A DNA stretch of 64,000 nucleotides from Leeuwenhoekiella palythoae. GTDB taxonomy: Bacteria; Bacteroidota; Bacteroidia; Flavobacteriales; Flavobacteriaceae. The notes under the pieces are model-generated. The model made no database searches and was not told where the DNA came from. It saw only the letters and a program-made list of their open reading frames with translations. The position numbers and the translations under genes were made by a program. The stretch lies in NCBI RefSeq assembly GCF_900130045.1, contig NZ_FQXT01000003.1:310001-374000 (forward strand), written 5' to 3'. This document shows positions 18,144-26,616 of this stretch, piece after piece; the first letter of the stretch is position 1, and each line of letters opens with the position of its first letter.

Positions 18144-18731
18144 TTATTCGATCACGACGTCAAAGCTTTCCTGAACGTCTGTTTCTCCGGCTGCATTTGT
18201 GATATCACCTTCGCTCACTCCTTCTGCATCTTTAGAAGGCTCATGTCTTAAAGTAATCGTGAATGTTCCAGAAGAAGCAGTACCTGCTTGTAAATTGAAG
18301 GTTAAACCTACAGGATTAGAAACGCCGTTGTTGAGATATGTATTTTCTGAATCGGTGTAGGTAAAATCAGCATTTAAGTCAGAAGAAGCTTGGAAGAAAA
18401 ACTGATGTTCATCTGCTTCTTCTTGAATTTCCTCATTGATTACTTCGGCTGGAGTTTCGGTTTCATTTTCTAATAATACACTTCCGTTGTAAAGCATTCC
18501 GGCTTGTAAAGCTCCAGAAATACTGATCACGGGTGCGTCAGGACCATCTCCATCAAGATCTCTTGATGTTAAGGTGACAGTTTCTCCCGTTTGTGGTGCA
18601 AGAGTTACGGTGATCGTGGTGATCACTTCCTCTTCATTGATTTCTTCAGGCGTGTTATCATCGTCAGAAGAACATGAATTAAGACCAATTACGGCTACAA
18701 GAGCCAGTGCAAATAATTTAGTTGCTTTCAT
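18144..18731 (-). CDS. Acidic lipoprotein of the TonB-receptor locus (type 1 periplasmic-binding fold annotation in relatives)
   Basis: A 195-residue exported protein with a signal peptide ending at lipobox LNSC, followed by the acidic SSDDDN tether typical of surface-exposed Bacteroidota lipoproteins. The mature part is beta-rich (TVTLAPQTGETVTLTSRDLDGDGPDAP) with many Asp/Glu and a few His, compatible with divalent-metal binding. It starts 18 bases after the TonB-dependent receptor and is almost certainly cotranscribed, so it is probably an accessory ligand-capture lipoprotein. The actual ligand is not shown by the sequence. Confidence 0.72.
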   Translation of the reverse strand: MKATKLFALALVAVIGLNSCSSDDDNTPEEINEEEVITTITVTLAPQTGETVTLTSRDLDGDGPDAPVISISGALQAGMLYNGSVLLENETETPAEVINEEIQEEADEHQFFFQASSDLNADFTYTDSENTYLNNGVSNPVGLTFNLQAGTASSGTFTITLRHEPSKDAEGVSEGDITNAAGETDVQESFDVVIE

Positions 18732-18749
18732 AAATAAAAAATTTAGGAG

Positions 18750-21158
18750 TTAATAATTTAATTTTAATTGAATTCTAAAGTTTCGTCCTAGATCATCAGC
18801 AAAATAGCGCTGGCGATTTAGGTAATCACGATAGGCGGTGTTTAATATGTTATCTACATAAAAGCCTACGGTTAATGTAGATTGTTTAAATACGTCAAAA
18901 TCAACAGATGATGTTAAGTGAAATAAGCTGTATGCTTCTGGCGTGCGACTTACCTCTACCCTTTCGGTGGTTTGCTCGCCGGCATCATTGATATAAGTAA
19001 CTTCAAAGTCATTATCGGGAAAACGCGTTTGTTTTAAAACACTCTGATTACGTAAACCTAATTTGAGATTATTCCATTCCGGTTTTTGAAATCCTAAGGT
19101 GGTATTTATATTAGGTGCCGGCATATCTATCAAAGGCCTGTTTCGCTCTAAATCCTGCCCGTTTACGTAAGCGAATACCGTTTGCAGATCAAAGTTTTCA
19201 TTAAAAGCATAAGCGGCACGCAAGTCAACCCCTAACAATCGCGCATCAACCTGACCGTATTGATATACAGGAAAAGCGCCTCTATTTGTATACTGCAATC
19301 CACTTGGTTCCATAATGATAAAATCATCAATATGGTTGTAATACGGATTGATCCCAAAGCTTAAACCTTCGATTTGACCGGTAAATTCAACACTGGCTTT
19401 ATAAGATTGTTCTTGATTTAATCTCAAATCACCGAGTTCGATAATCGCTGCAGAGTGGTGTAAACCATCACTAAAAAGTTCCGCAGGATTAGGAGCTCTA
19501 GAGGCACTGCTCAAGTTGAATTTTAAATCCCAGTTAGGCTTGATTCGATAGCGAGCGCCTACAGTCCCGGAAAAATTATGATAATCAAAAACAGGATTCA
19601 CGAGTAGCTGACTATCTGAGCGGCTAACCACCAGATCACCAAATTCCTCTTCATACCCGCGACTTTCCCAACTGCTGTTTAAATAATATTTCTGCGCATC
19701 TACCTGCATAAAATCATATCTAATCCCTCCATCTAAGCGCCAATCTGGAGAAAGATCTATATCGGCGGTAGCGTACACGCCTGCAGTGTACATCTCATAA
19801 TCTGGAATAAGTCTTCTGATTCCTGTATTGGGATCTGGAAAATTTTCTTGATACGAAACTTCTGCACCAAAATTGGCTTTTACACCCGCCATGGCATCAT
19901 AAAGAAAGTTTGATGACAACGTATGTGTGGTCAATCTCAAGTCTAGCGAGGGCTTATCACTATCATCCCCGCGGCGAATATCAAATTCCTTTCGGTTGTT
20001 TTGCTGAAAAGAATAATCCAGATTGAGCTTTCCAGCATTTTCAAAGCGTTTGTAGAAGCTGAGTTTAGCTAAATGATGGGAAACATCTTGTTTAGGAGCA
20101 TTAATATCATAAGTGAAATCCTGCACGTAATCAGGTGCTCCGCTATTAATAGCCCGAATTAAATCGCTCAGATTACCAATATGACTGGCTCTTAAAATAC
20201 CTATTTCTGAATTGTAAAAACTATAGTAAGCATCAAATCCGTAAGTGAATTTGTTCAGTCCGAATCCCACCGAAAAGTCGCGTTCTCTCAAGCCTGTGTT
20301 AGATAGTACATAATCTGGTGCGCGCAAATCGCCCGCATATTTAGCTGTTCCCTGACCTTGAACATAAAAACCACTTTTATAAGCTTTCAATAAACTGGTG
20401 GTTAGTCCTACGCTTCTTCCATTACTCGCACCGCTTAAAATAGTTTTTCCATATAATGTATCTTTTACTGGAGCCTTCGGCGCATTGGTAACGATTACTC
20501 CACCTACGGCGTCACCACCATAACGTAACGCACTAGCACCTTTGATCACCGTAACATTTTCGGCAGCATTGATATCAAGATTGGGCGCGTGCTCAACGCC
20601 CCATTCTTGATCTTCCATTCTCGTACCATTATTAATGATCAGCACCCTACTACTGTGTAAACCATTAATAACAGGCTTTACTACTGTACTTCCGGTATTC
20701 AGCGAAGAAACTCCGGGAACTTCCCGCAGCGCGTCCCCTAAACTTGCGTTGCTGTACTGCTCTAAGACTTCTGACTTTAAAACCTCTTGACTTCCCGATA
20801 TAGTACCTTGATTTAAATTTTCACCTTGCACAGTTACTGCATTGAGTTCTTCGGTGTGATGTTCCAACTTAAAATCCCGTTGCAGGTCCCGTTGCACTTC
20901 CACCGTAAATTCGGCAACTTCACATTCCGGATGCGTGATCGTAATGACGTATGTCCCGGCGCACAATCCATCAAGGGTGTACCTTCCATCAAAATCACTT
21001 AACGCATAAATATCATACCCATTTACGCTTAGTGTTGAATTTGCCAGCACACTTCCATCATGAAAATCACGCACCACACCAGTGATGCTGTAGTCACAAG
21101 TTTGTGCCTGAAGCTGAACTGTAAAAATTAATAAAATCACTAAACGGAATACGTTCAT
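18750..21158 (-). CDS. TonB-dependent outer-membrane receptor with CarboxypepD-regulatory-like domain
   Basis: An 802-residue receptor with a signal peptide (1-18), a carboxypeptidase-regulatory-like beta domain about 22-95, a plug domain about 115-225 (LGDALREVPGVSSLN, GGDAVGGVIV) and a 22-strand-type barrel to a C-terminal aromatic-rich strand. It is related to metal-type receptors (ZnuD/FecA-like) rather than SusC, being short and lacking a SusD partner. Its neighbours, an acidic lipoprotein downstream and a His-containing small protein upstream, fit uptake of a divalent metal or chelate. In the 179 bases upstream, an imperfect inverted repeat GCACA/TGTGC at 21290-21305 might be an operator. 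Confidence 0.85.
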   Translation of the reverse strand: MNVFRLVILLIFTVQLQAQTCDYSITGVVRDFHDGSVLANSTLSVNGYDIYALSDFDGRYTLDGLCAGTYVITITHPECEVAEFTVEVQRDLQRDFKLEHHTEELNAVTVQGENLNQGTISGSQEVLKSEVLEQYSNASLGDALREVPGVSSLNTGSTVVKPVINGLHSSRVLIINNGTRMEDQEWGVEHAPNLDINAAENVTVIKGASALRYGGDAVGGVIVTNAPKAPVKDTLYGKTILSGASNGRSVGLTTSLLKAYKSGFYVQGQGTAKYAGDLRAPDYVLSNTGLRERDFSVGFGLNKFTYGFDAYYSFYNSEIGILRASHIGNLSDLIRAINSGAPDYVQDFTYDINAPKQDVSHHLAKLSFYKRFENAGKLNLDYSFQQNNRKEFDIRRGDDSDKPSLDLRLTTHTLSSNFLYDAMAGVKANFGAEVSYQENFPDPNTGIRRLIPDYEMYTAGVYATADIDLSPDWRLDGGIRYDFMQVDAQKYYLNSSWESRGYEEEFGDLVVSRSDSQLLVNPVFDYHNFSGTVGARYRIKPNWDLKFNLSSASRAPNPAELFSDGLHHSAAIIELGDLRLNQEQSYKASVEFTGQIEGLSFGINPYYNHIDDFIIMEPSGLQYTNRGAFPVYQYGQVDARLLGVDLRAAYAFNENFDLQTVFAYVNGQDLERNRPLIDMPAPNINTTLGFQKPEWNNLKLGLRNQSVLKQTRFPDNDFEVTYINDAGEQTTERVEVSRTPEAYSLFHLTSSVDFDVFKQSTLTVGFYVDNILNTAYRDYLNRQRYFADDLGRNFRIQLKLNY

Positions 21159-21337
21159 AGTAAAAGATCAAATACCCAAATCAGGGTGATTAAAAAATAA
21201 GAAAGGAAGAATCTCGATTTTTAGGAATTTCAATTGGATGGCTCTCATTTAAAATTGAAAGAACAACGCAATGAAATAACCACGGAATCGCACACTACAC
21301 TGTGCACAATTGAAATACGATAAGCTATCGAAAAAGC

Positions 21338-21658
21338 TTAACTGATAAGCGCGGGAGGCGCCTTATTAAGGTGGTTTTTTTCTATGTAAAGAAAAAACCG
21401 TTTTGTGTTGCTAAGAGTCTGAGGCTTTTTGAGATAAACAAAAATCTCATCCTGCTCTATCTCAAAAACCGGAGGAAGCACAAAATCTAAATGCTGTTTA
21501 TGGTTGTCCCCCATCAAACAAAGTTCGTGATAGGAATGCCCCGAATCTCTGTCTTTTTTAGCCGTATAATTATGAAGATCTACAATTTTAAAAGCAAAAA
21601 GAGCCAAGATCAGCAATAAGCTGATTCCGGCTTTTGAAGTTTTACTTTTTAAAATCAT
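21338..21658 (-). CDS. Small single-pass membrane protein, His-containing, of a metal-receptor locus
   Basis: A 106-residue protein with one N-terminal hydrophobic segment (about 10-26) followed by a loop rich in His and Asp (DLHNY, GHSYHELC, DNHKQHLDF). It ends with the motif KAPPALIS, seen in small envelope proteins next to TonB receptors in flavobacteria. The His/Cys content suggests metal contact. It is in the same orientation as the downstream TonB receptor, 179 bases away. Family membership cannot be named with certainty. Confidence 0.65.
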   Translation of the reverse strand: MILKSKTSKAGISLLLILALFAFKIVDLHNYTAKKDRDSGHSYHELCLMGDNHKQHLDFVLPPVFEIEQDEIFVYLKKPQTLSNTKRFFLYIEKNHLNKAPPALIS

Positions 21659-21682
21659 AGGGCAAAACTATAATTTAGATTC

Positions 21683-22399
21683 TTAGAAAGTGTGAAAAAA
21701 ACTTAAAATTAACTGTCCTTTAGTCTGGTTTTCGGTGATTTCACGCATATAAGAGAGTTCTGACCGTAAACTTTTGCTAAACTGGTATCCTAAACCACCA
21801 AATAACCACGTTCGGTCATAAAGATTTACAGATTGGCCATTGCCTATATTTTTCTCGCCATTCACGAATATCTCGGCAGCCGTCCAGGCGAAAAAAGTCT
21901 TTGGTCCCATTGCTTTGGCGTTCAGCGGAAGCTTTGCGTTTAGAAAATAACGGTAGCGGGATCTAAAGTCTTGATTTTCTATAAAGCGTTCTTCGATCCT
22001 GATGCGATGCAACAGCGCGATGCGACCTTCAAATAAGGCGTTGGTCCAGATTAGATCTTGGTACAAACGATTTTCAATGAGTTGAGCATTGCTGGGGCCG
22101 AAAGTTCCGCTATTGAAAAAAGAATAACCCGCGACAGCTCTAAAAGAGGAATTCTTAAACTTGTAAGATAAACCTGCCCGTAGAATGAATTGTTGAAAAT
22201 CATGAGCAACATTAAAACTACGATGCTGTACATCTCCCATAATTCCAAAGTTGCTTTGGCCGAAATCTGTCTCAAAAAAGTACATATACCACCCGCCGAG
22301 TTCGTGATTCCCACGTTGCGCATTACTTTCCGAAGAAAGCAAAAAAGAGGTAGTAACTAAAAGAAATGTCAGATAAAAGCTTCGCGTCTTCCTGTGCAT
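21683..22399 (-). CDS. DUF2490 outer-membrane beta-barrel-like protein
   Basis: With the ATG at 22399 the product is 238 residues and opens with a clean signal peptide (HRKTRSFYLTFLLVTTSFLL...SNAQ). An in-frame ATG at 22471 would add 24 residues ahead of that peptide and is not favoured. The mature part has alternating aromatic and hydrophilic residues (GWYMYFFETDFGQ, LRAGLSYKF, RIRIEERF) and a C-terminal FHTF, as in DUF2490 outer-membrane barrels. Function is unknown. It lies in the same orientation between the helicase gene and the His-containing small protein. Confidence 0.78.
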   Translation of the reverse strand: MHRKTRSFYLTFLLVTTSFLLSSESNAQRGNHELGGWYMYFFETDFGQSNFGIMGDVQHRSFNVAHDFQQFILRAGLSYKFKNSSFRAVAGYSFFNSGTFGPSNAQLIENRLYQDLIWTNALFEGRIALLHRIRIEERFIENQDFRSRYRYFLNAKLPLNAKAMGPKTFFAWTAAEIFVNGEKNIGNGQSVNLYDRTWLFGGLGYQFSKSLRSELSYMREITENQTKGQLILSFFHTF

Positions 22400-22429
22400 A
22401 AGAATGGGGGCTTTTTTGGCGTTGGATAA

Positions 22430-22529
22430 GGGTAAAGATACATCTTCCCAAAAGCCATCGAAATGCCTCAAAATTAAAAATTAGTATGTAAAAATAATCC
22501 TCGTGAGATTGCCCTGAGGTAGTTTACTG
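22430..22529 (-). other. Candidate conserved 3'-UTR element (shared block) after the helicase gene
   Basis: Read on the minus strand, the block beginning at the helicase stop codon is TAAACTACCTCAGGGCAA, identical to that after the FKBP gene at 8516. The downstream sequence contains CACGAGGATTA and later TTTTGAGGCATTTCG, which could allow CCTC/GAGG pairing. A common regulatory RNA or repeat is possible. Confidence 0.4.
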
Positions 22530-24077
22530 AGCCGGAATATTAGCATACATCTGACTCAGTTTGAGTCTCAATTTACGCATATAATCTTCTTCTAACCAAT
22601 CTTTGTAATTTTTAGTATTCTTCATAATACAGTAAGAATACAAGCGAATACGGTATTGAATCTCTTCCTTAAGTTCGCGGGCAAGAATACGCGCATCGAA
22701 AACATCTTCAGTATTCTCAAAAATAATACGCGCGTGCTGATCAATAGAACGCTCAAGCGCTTCTTTTGATTTCAGACCTTTGGCAAAAACATCTTCGTAT
22801 TCCTTTTTGATATCAAATTCAATTGACTCACTATTGCTGAACTGAGCACGAAGTTCAGGTGGCATCACGTATTCAAAATTGCGCTCAATTTCCTCGTCGC
22901 TCACCAAATTTTCAAGATAGAAATCAGGGTATAAGAAAATATCATTCCAATCCATTGGAGCATCCCATAACCCGAAACGCGCCATATTATTCCCCAGATC
23001 AATAACTTCAAAGGTCTTCTTATCTGGTAAAACACGCGAACCACGACCGATCATCTGAAAATAAAGCGTCAACGAACGTGTCGCACGATTGAGAATAATG
23101 GTTTCAACGCTAGGTTCATCAAAACCGGTTGTCAAAATACTTACCGAAGTTAAAATAGCATCGGGAGTATTCTTAAACCATTTTAAAATTTCCTTTCGTT
23201 CTTTATTGGTGTGCGTATTGTCTAAATGCTTTACATCATATCCCGCCTCTCTAAAGGTTTCATATACGTAGCGTGAGGTATTGATCCCGTTATTAAAAAT
23301 AAGCGTTTTTGTACCCTTGGCCCGTTCTTCATACGCTGCAAGAAGCTTCTCTTGCATGCTGTGATTGGTATAGAGTATTTCTGAAGACTTTACCGTATAA
23401 TCCCCATTGATCCCTACTTGTAGCGTTTTTAAACCTACATCATACGTATGCATGTTGGCTTTAGCCAAAAAGCCTTTTTCAATAAGAGAGCCTATACTTT
23501 CACCAATAATCAGCTTACGGTAGTTATCCTTCATCGGCAACTTAACGTTAGAACTTAAAGGTGTAGCTGTCACTCCAAGAATAAAAGCATCTTTAAAGTA
23601 ACTAAATAGCTTTCTAAACGAATTATAATGCGCCTCATCTATAATTACAAGGCCAATATCGTTGATATCAATTTGCTCATCTTGAAGACGGTTATTAAGC
23701 GTTTCTACCATCGCTACATAACACATATAATCTTCGTTGCCTTCAAGAGTTTTAACCTTACTGTTGATGACCATATTAGGCACATCAAAACTCTTAAGCA
23801 TTTTTGAAGTTTGAGAAGAAAGCTCAATTCTATGTGTAAGAATGACTACTTTTTTTTGTTTTTCTTTAATATAGCGACGTACGATTTCAGAAAAGATCAC
23901 TGTTTTTCCACCACCGGTAGGCAGCTGGTACAGGAGGTTGAAGTCATCAGACTCCTCCTCCATACAATTAAAGATCTTGTCAAGGTCATTTAATTGATAG
24001 TTATACAGTTCTTTTCCGTTGCCGTTATCTTGCGCTGATGCTTTTTCGCTCAAAAGTGAAGTTTGTTTAAGGTTCAA
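22524..24077 (-). CDS. Superfamily 2 DEAD/DEAH-box helicase
   Basis: A 517-residue SF2 helicase. The Q-like segment is near 26, Walker A LPTGGGKT is at 52-59, motif Ia LTHRIELSSQ near 80 and DEAH at 147-150. Motif III is VTATPL, motif V TTGFDEPSVE and motif VI QMIGRGSR. The C-terminal 130 residues are helical and unassigned. It resembles RadD/SSL2-like DNA repair helicases. The assigned start is TTG 24077, because the next in-frame Met would cut into the Q-like region. A TATTTTTG box on the minus strand at 24090-24083, with TTTC 20 bases before it, looks like a promoter almost abutting the start, so the leader would be nearly absent. Confidence 0.88.
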   Translation of the reverse strand: MNLKQTSLLSEKASAQDNGNGKELYNYQLNDLDKIFNCMEEESDDFNLLYQLPTGGGKTVIFSEIVRRYIKEKQKKVVILTHRIELSSQTSKMLKSFDVPNMVINSKVKTLEGNEDYMCYVAMVETLNNRLQDEQIDINDIGLVIIDEAHYNSFRKLFSYFKDAFILGVTATPLSSNVKLPMKDNYRKLIIGESIGSLIEKGFLAKANMHTYDVGLKTLQVGINGDYTVKSSEILYTNHSMQEKLLAAYEERAKGTKTLIFNNGINTSRYVYETFREAGYDVKHLDNTHTNKERKEILKWFKNTPDAILTSVSILTTGFDEPSVETIILNRATRSLTLYFQMIGRGSRVLPDKKTFEVIDLGNNMARFGLWDAPMDWNDIFLYPDFYLENLVSDEEIERNFEYVMPPELRAQFSNSESIEFDIKKEYEDVFAKGLKSKEALERSIDQHARIIFENTEDVFDARILARELKEEIQYRIRLYSYCIMKNTKNYKDWLEEDYMRKLRLKLSQMYANIPAQ

Positions 24078-24082
24078 TTTTG

Positions 24083-24114
24083 CAAAAATAAGGCATTTTA
24101 AGGGCTTATCGAAA
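24083..24114 (-). promoter_or_regulatory. Putative RpoD promoter of the helicase gene
   Basis: On the minus strand TATTTTTG (24090 to 24083) matches the Bacteroidota -7 consensus TAnnTTTG. A TTTC element lies about 20 bases further upstream in place of TTG. Confidence 0.4.
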
Positions 24115-24251
24115 GTTTGATTTAAGAATTACATGATTGATAATTTAGATTGTAAGTTTTAAAAAAATACGCTTAGTATTACTCTTAATTTTAAAAGGCT
24201 CATAAAAACACCAATTATGCCCTCTTAAAACTGAAAAAAATTAGCAAAGTC

Positions 24252-24284
24252 TTTCAGTAAAAAATACCTAATCTGTTACCTTTG
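24252..24284 (+). promoter_or_regulatory. Putative RpoD promoter of the 126-aa gene
   Basis: TACCTTTG at 24277-24284 fits TAnnTTTG and is preceded 21 bases upstream by TTTC at about 24252-24255. The coding start lies 22 bases downstream, giving a short leader. Confidence 0.45.
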
Positions 24285-24306
24285 TGGCAACATAAAAAAC
24301 ATCATT

Positions 24307-24687
24307 TTGAAGAATCCAAAAGCGATAAAACTTATAAACAAGCTCATAGGCGACGTTGAGCAAAATGGTATTATTATCAATACTGTTGTCGAAGATTTAC
24401 AAAATCTTAGACCCTATGCAGTTGAAGAAAAGCGCCCGTTATTAGCAAAAACAATACGTCTTGTTTTTGAACATATCGAAGCATATCAAACCTTTGACAT
24501 CGCGATTCCTGACGAGGAGCCGGTAGAAGGATATGAAGATGAGTTTGAAGAAACCGAAGTGTCCTCAAGTCCTGCAGAGAGTTTGCTGTATCTTTTAAAT
24601 TTGCTTGCTGAACCAGAAAATAAGGTCAATCGTTTAGATCTAAGAGCCTACGTTGAAGCGATGCAAGAATATGCTGAAGAGCATTAA
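24307..24687 (+). CDS. Conserved hypothetical acidic protein (126 aa)
   Basis: A small soluble acidic protein with no signal peptide or membrane helix. It begins at TTG (LKNPKAIKLINKLIGDVE in codon terms); no in-frame ATG occurs near the N-terminus, and the promoter-like TACCTTTG box just upstream supports this start. The N-terminal half is helical, followed by a strongly acidic linker (residues 75-97) and a leucine-rich helical C-terminus. It may be an interaction or adaptor protein. No family recognised. Confidence 0.7.
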   Translation: MKNPKAIKLINKLIGDVEQNGIIINTVVEDLQNLRPYAVEEKRPLLAKTIRLVFEHIEAYQTFDIAIPDEEPVEGYEDEFEETEVSSSPAESLLYLLNLLAEPENKVNRLDLRAYVEAMQEYAEEH

Positions 24688-24734
24688 TCGTATGGAAACT
24701 TATATCTTAGTCAAAACCCTTTGACTGTACCAAT

Positions 24735-24774
24735 AAAAAAATCGGGAGTGTTTTAAACACTCCCGATTTTTTTG
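24735..24774. terminator. Bidirectional terminator between convergent genes
   Basis: A near-perfect 13-bp hairpin (ATCGGGAGTGTTT with AAACACTCCCGAT, 1-base centre) is flanked by A-run and T-run, serving both the 126-aa gene and the SDR gene on the other strand. Confidence 0.88.
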
Positions 24775-24844
24775 AATCTATCTCAGTTGAAGTTGTGCAT
24801 CTATTGAAGTCGCACGCTTAAAACCTCTTGCTATAGAATCTCGT

Positions 24845-25564
24845 TTACTTTTTAGGTGGTTTTGATGGGCGAACTTCAATCTTACTTGGCAACGTACGCG
24901 GATTCATTTTCAATAAGTCTACAACCAGCTCCCCAATATCTTCGCTTTGAATCTTCCAAGCATCTTTTTTTGAAGGTTCATTACCGTTAAAATGCGTCGC
25001 CACAGATCCCGGCATAATGGTTGACACCTTAACATCATCCTGACGCAGGTCTAGCATAATAGCTTGGGTAAAGCCGGTTAAACCAAATTTACTCGCGTTA
25101 TAAGCAGAGCCATTTGCAAAGAAATTCGTTCCTGCCAGACTAGATATGGTAAAAATATACCCCTTAGAACGCTTGAGTTCGTTGAGACAAGCTTTCACAC
25201 TATAGAAAACTCCGGTCAAGTTGGTATCAATGGTTTCTTGCCATTCACCTGCAGTCAAATCAGTAATACTCGCAAAATGACCTAAACCGGCATTAGCGAC
25301 CAATACATCAATTTGGCCAAATTCTTTTAAAACAGCATCTACTGCTTGCACCTGACTTTCCATCGAGCGCACATCAGCTTTTACACCAAGCGCTTTACCT
25401 TTTCCGCTTTTGTTGAGTTCCTCTGCTGCTTTTTCTGCAGCAGTAAGTGTTCTGCTGGTAATGGCTACATTCATTCCTAATTCTAGAAGAGCTTCAGCAA
25501 CTCCTTTACCTATTCCTTTGGTCCCTCCGGTAATGAGGGCGACTTTGTTTTTAAATTTCTCCAT
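24845..25564 (-). CDS. SDR family oxidoreductase (3-oxoacyl reductase-like)
   Basis: A 239-residue classical SDR with TGGTKGIG at 13-20, NAG near 89, Ser in TISSLAG and the catalytic YNASK. It is close to FabG-like 3-ketoacyl reductases, but it lies alone and ends with an unusual basic, proline-rich tail (RPSKPPKK), so the substrate is unknown. It is transcribed divergently from the VTT-type membrane-protein gene, with the intervening promoter region at about 25565-25702. Confidence 0.88.
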   Translation of the reverse strand: MEKFKNKVALITGGTKGIGKGVAEALLELGMNVAITSRTLTAAEKAAEELNKSGKGKALGVKADVRSMESQVQAVDAVLKEFGQIDVLVANAGLGHFASITDLTAGEWQETIDTNLTGVFYSVKACLNELKRSKGYIFTISSLAGTNFFANGSAYNASKFGLTGFTQAIMLDLRQDDVKVSTIMPGSVATHFNGNEPSKKDAWKIQSEDIGELVVDLLKMNPRTLPSKIEVRPSKPPKK

Positions 25565-25661
25565 ATGTTAAAAATAAGGCTTATTCAGCCCAACACCCAC
25601 GCAGCTTTCTTTAAAATTTTGCTAAATCTGGGTATTTATAAAAATATTAGCAGAAACAATT

Positions 25662-25691
25662 TTTCAACAGGTTTTTCAAGCGGTATATTTG
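25662..25691 (+). promoter_or_regulatory. Putative RpoD promoter of the VTT-family gene
   Basis: TATATTTG at 25684-25691, followed by C, is a perfect TAnnTTTG -7 box with a TTT/TTTC element about 19 bases upstream. It lies inside the longest possible ORF, which supports starting that gene at ATG 25703. Confidence 0.5.
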
Positions 25692-25702
25692 CAAAAAAAT
25701 TA

Positions 25703-26320
25703 ATGGCGCAAGAGAGCAAAACAAAGAAAAAATCAAGAATCCGTCTGTTACACCAGTACTATAAGTTTACCGGATTCTATTCTTTTATAGGCGGAAGTTT
25801 AAAAAAAGCACTTACGCCGGTTATCATATTTGTAGCTGCTTTATTAGCGATACATTATTTTGTTATCGATATCAACGCGCTGCTGGTCAAAATGACCGAT
25901 ACCTTCCCTCCTTTTTGGGTACTCACCGTATTTTTTATTTCAGAAAGTATTTTAGGCCTTATTCCACCAGAGATCTTTATTGCATGGAGTGATAAAATGC
26001 CAGATCCTATTTTGTATTTGTCACTTATCGCGATATTATCTTATGCCGGCGGAATCATCAGTTACTTTATGGGCCGTGCTTCAACGCGTATTCCTGCAGT
26101 ACATGACTATTTAGAAGTAAAGATGGCAAAGCATCTTAAAAATGCTCGTAAATGGGGCGGATTTCTTATCATTGTAGGTGCTGTGCTTCCTGTTCCTTTT
26201 GCGATCAGTAGTATGGCTGCGGGGATGATTAAATACCCATTTATCAATTACCTTTTATTTGGTTTGCTGCGTTTTGTGCGTTTTGCCGTTTATGGTGCAG
26301 CTATTTTTAATTTAGTTTAA
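25703..26320 (+). CDS. VTT-domain (DedA/YqaA-like) membrane protein
   Basis: With ATG 25703 the protein has 205 residues. The frame is open back to 25565, but those 46 codons abut the divergent SDR start and contain a -7 promoter box, so the extension is rejected. A basic N-terminus (AQESKTKKKSRIR) is followed by about five hydrophobic segments and a VTT-like core (SESILGLIPPEIFIAW, YAGGIISYFMGR, GGFLIIVGAVLPVPFAISSMAAG). Members of this superfamily are membrane transporters or lipid scramblases; the substrate here is unknown. The next gene starts immediately after the stop. Confidence 0.82.
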   Translation: MAQESKTKKKSRIRLLHQYYKFTGFYSFIGGSLKKALTPVIIFVAALLAIHYFVIDINALLVKMTDTFPPFWVLTVFFISESILGLIPPEIFIAWSDKMPDPILYLSLIAILSYAGGIISYFMGRASTRIPAVHDYLEVKMAKHLKNARKWGGFLIIVGAVLPVPFAISSMAAGMIKYPFINYLLFGLLRFVRFAVYGAAIFNLV

Positions 26321-26602
26321 ATGATTAAAGCTTTTCAGATTTTAAGTATACTAGAGGGTGTTTCTCTTCTTCTTATTCTTTTCGTCACAATGCCTTTGAA
26401 GTATATTTTTGATCAAACGGGTCCTAACCAGATTATTGGAATGGCTCATGGCATTTTATTTCTTCTCTATGTCGTTATGGCGATACTGGTAAAATTTGAA
26501 TTAAAATGGAACTTTAAAACGCTATTTATTGTTTTGATCTGTTCTGTAATCCCATTTGGCACCTTCTGGATGGAACGTAAGTATCTTAAAAATCAAGCTT
26601 AA
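26321..26602 (+). CDS. DUF3817 small membrane protein
   Basis: A 93-residue protein with three hydrophobic segments and the DUF3817 signature LSILEGVSLLLILFVTMPLKY near the N-terminus and GMAHGILFLLYV in the middle. Function unknown. The ATG directly follows the stop of the VTT-family gene with no gap, and the dipeptidase gene follows 14 bases later, so the three probably form an operon. Confidence 0.85.
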   Translation: MIKAFQILSILEGVSLLLILFVTMPLKYIFDQTGPNQIIGMAHGILFLLYVVMAILVKFELKWNFKTLFIVLICSVIPFGTFWMERKYLKNQA

Positions 26603-26616
26603 AATCTAGTTCTGTT

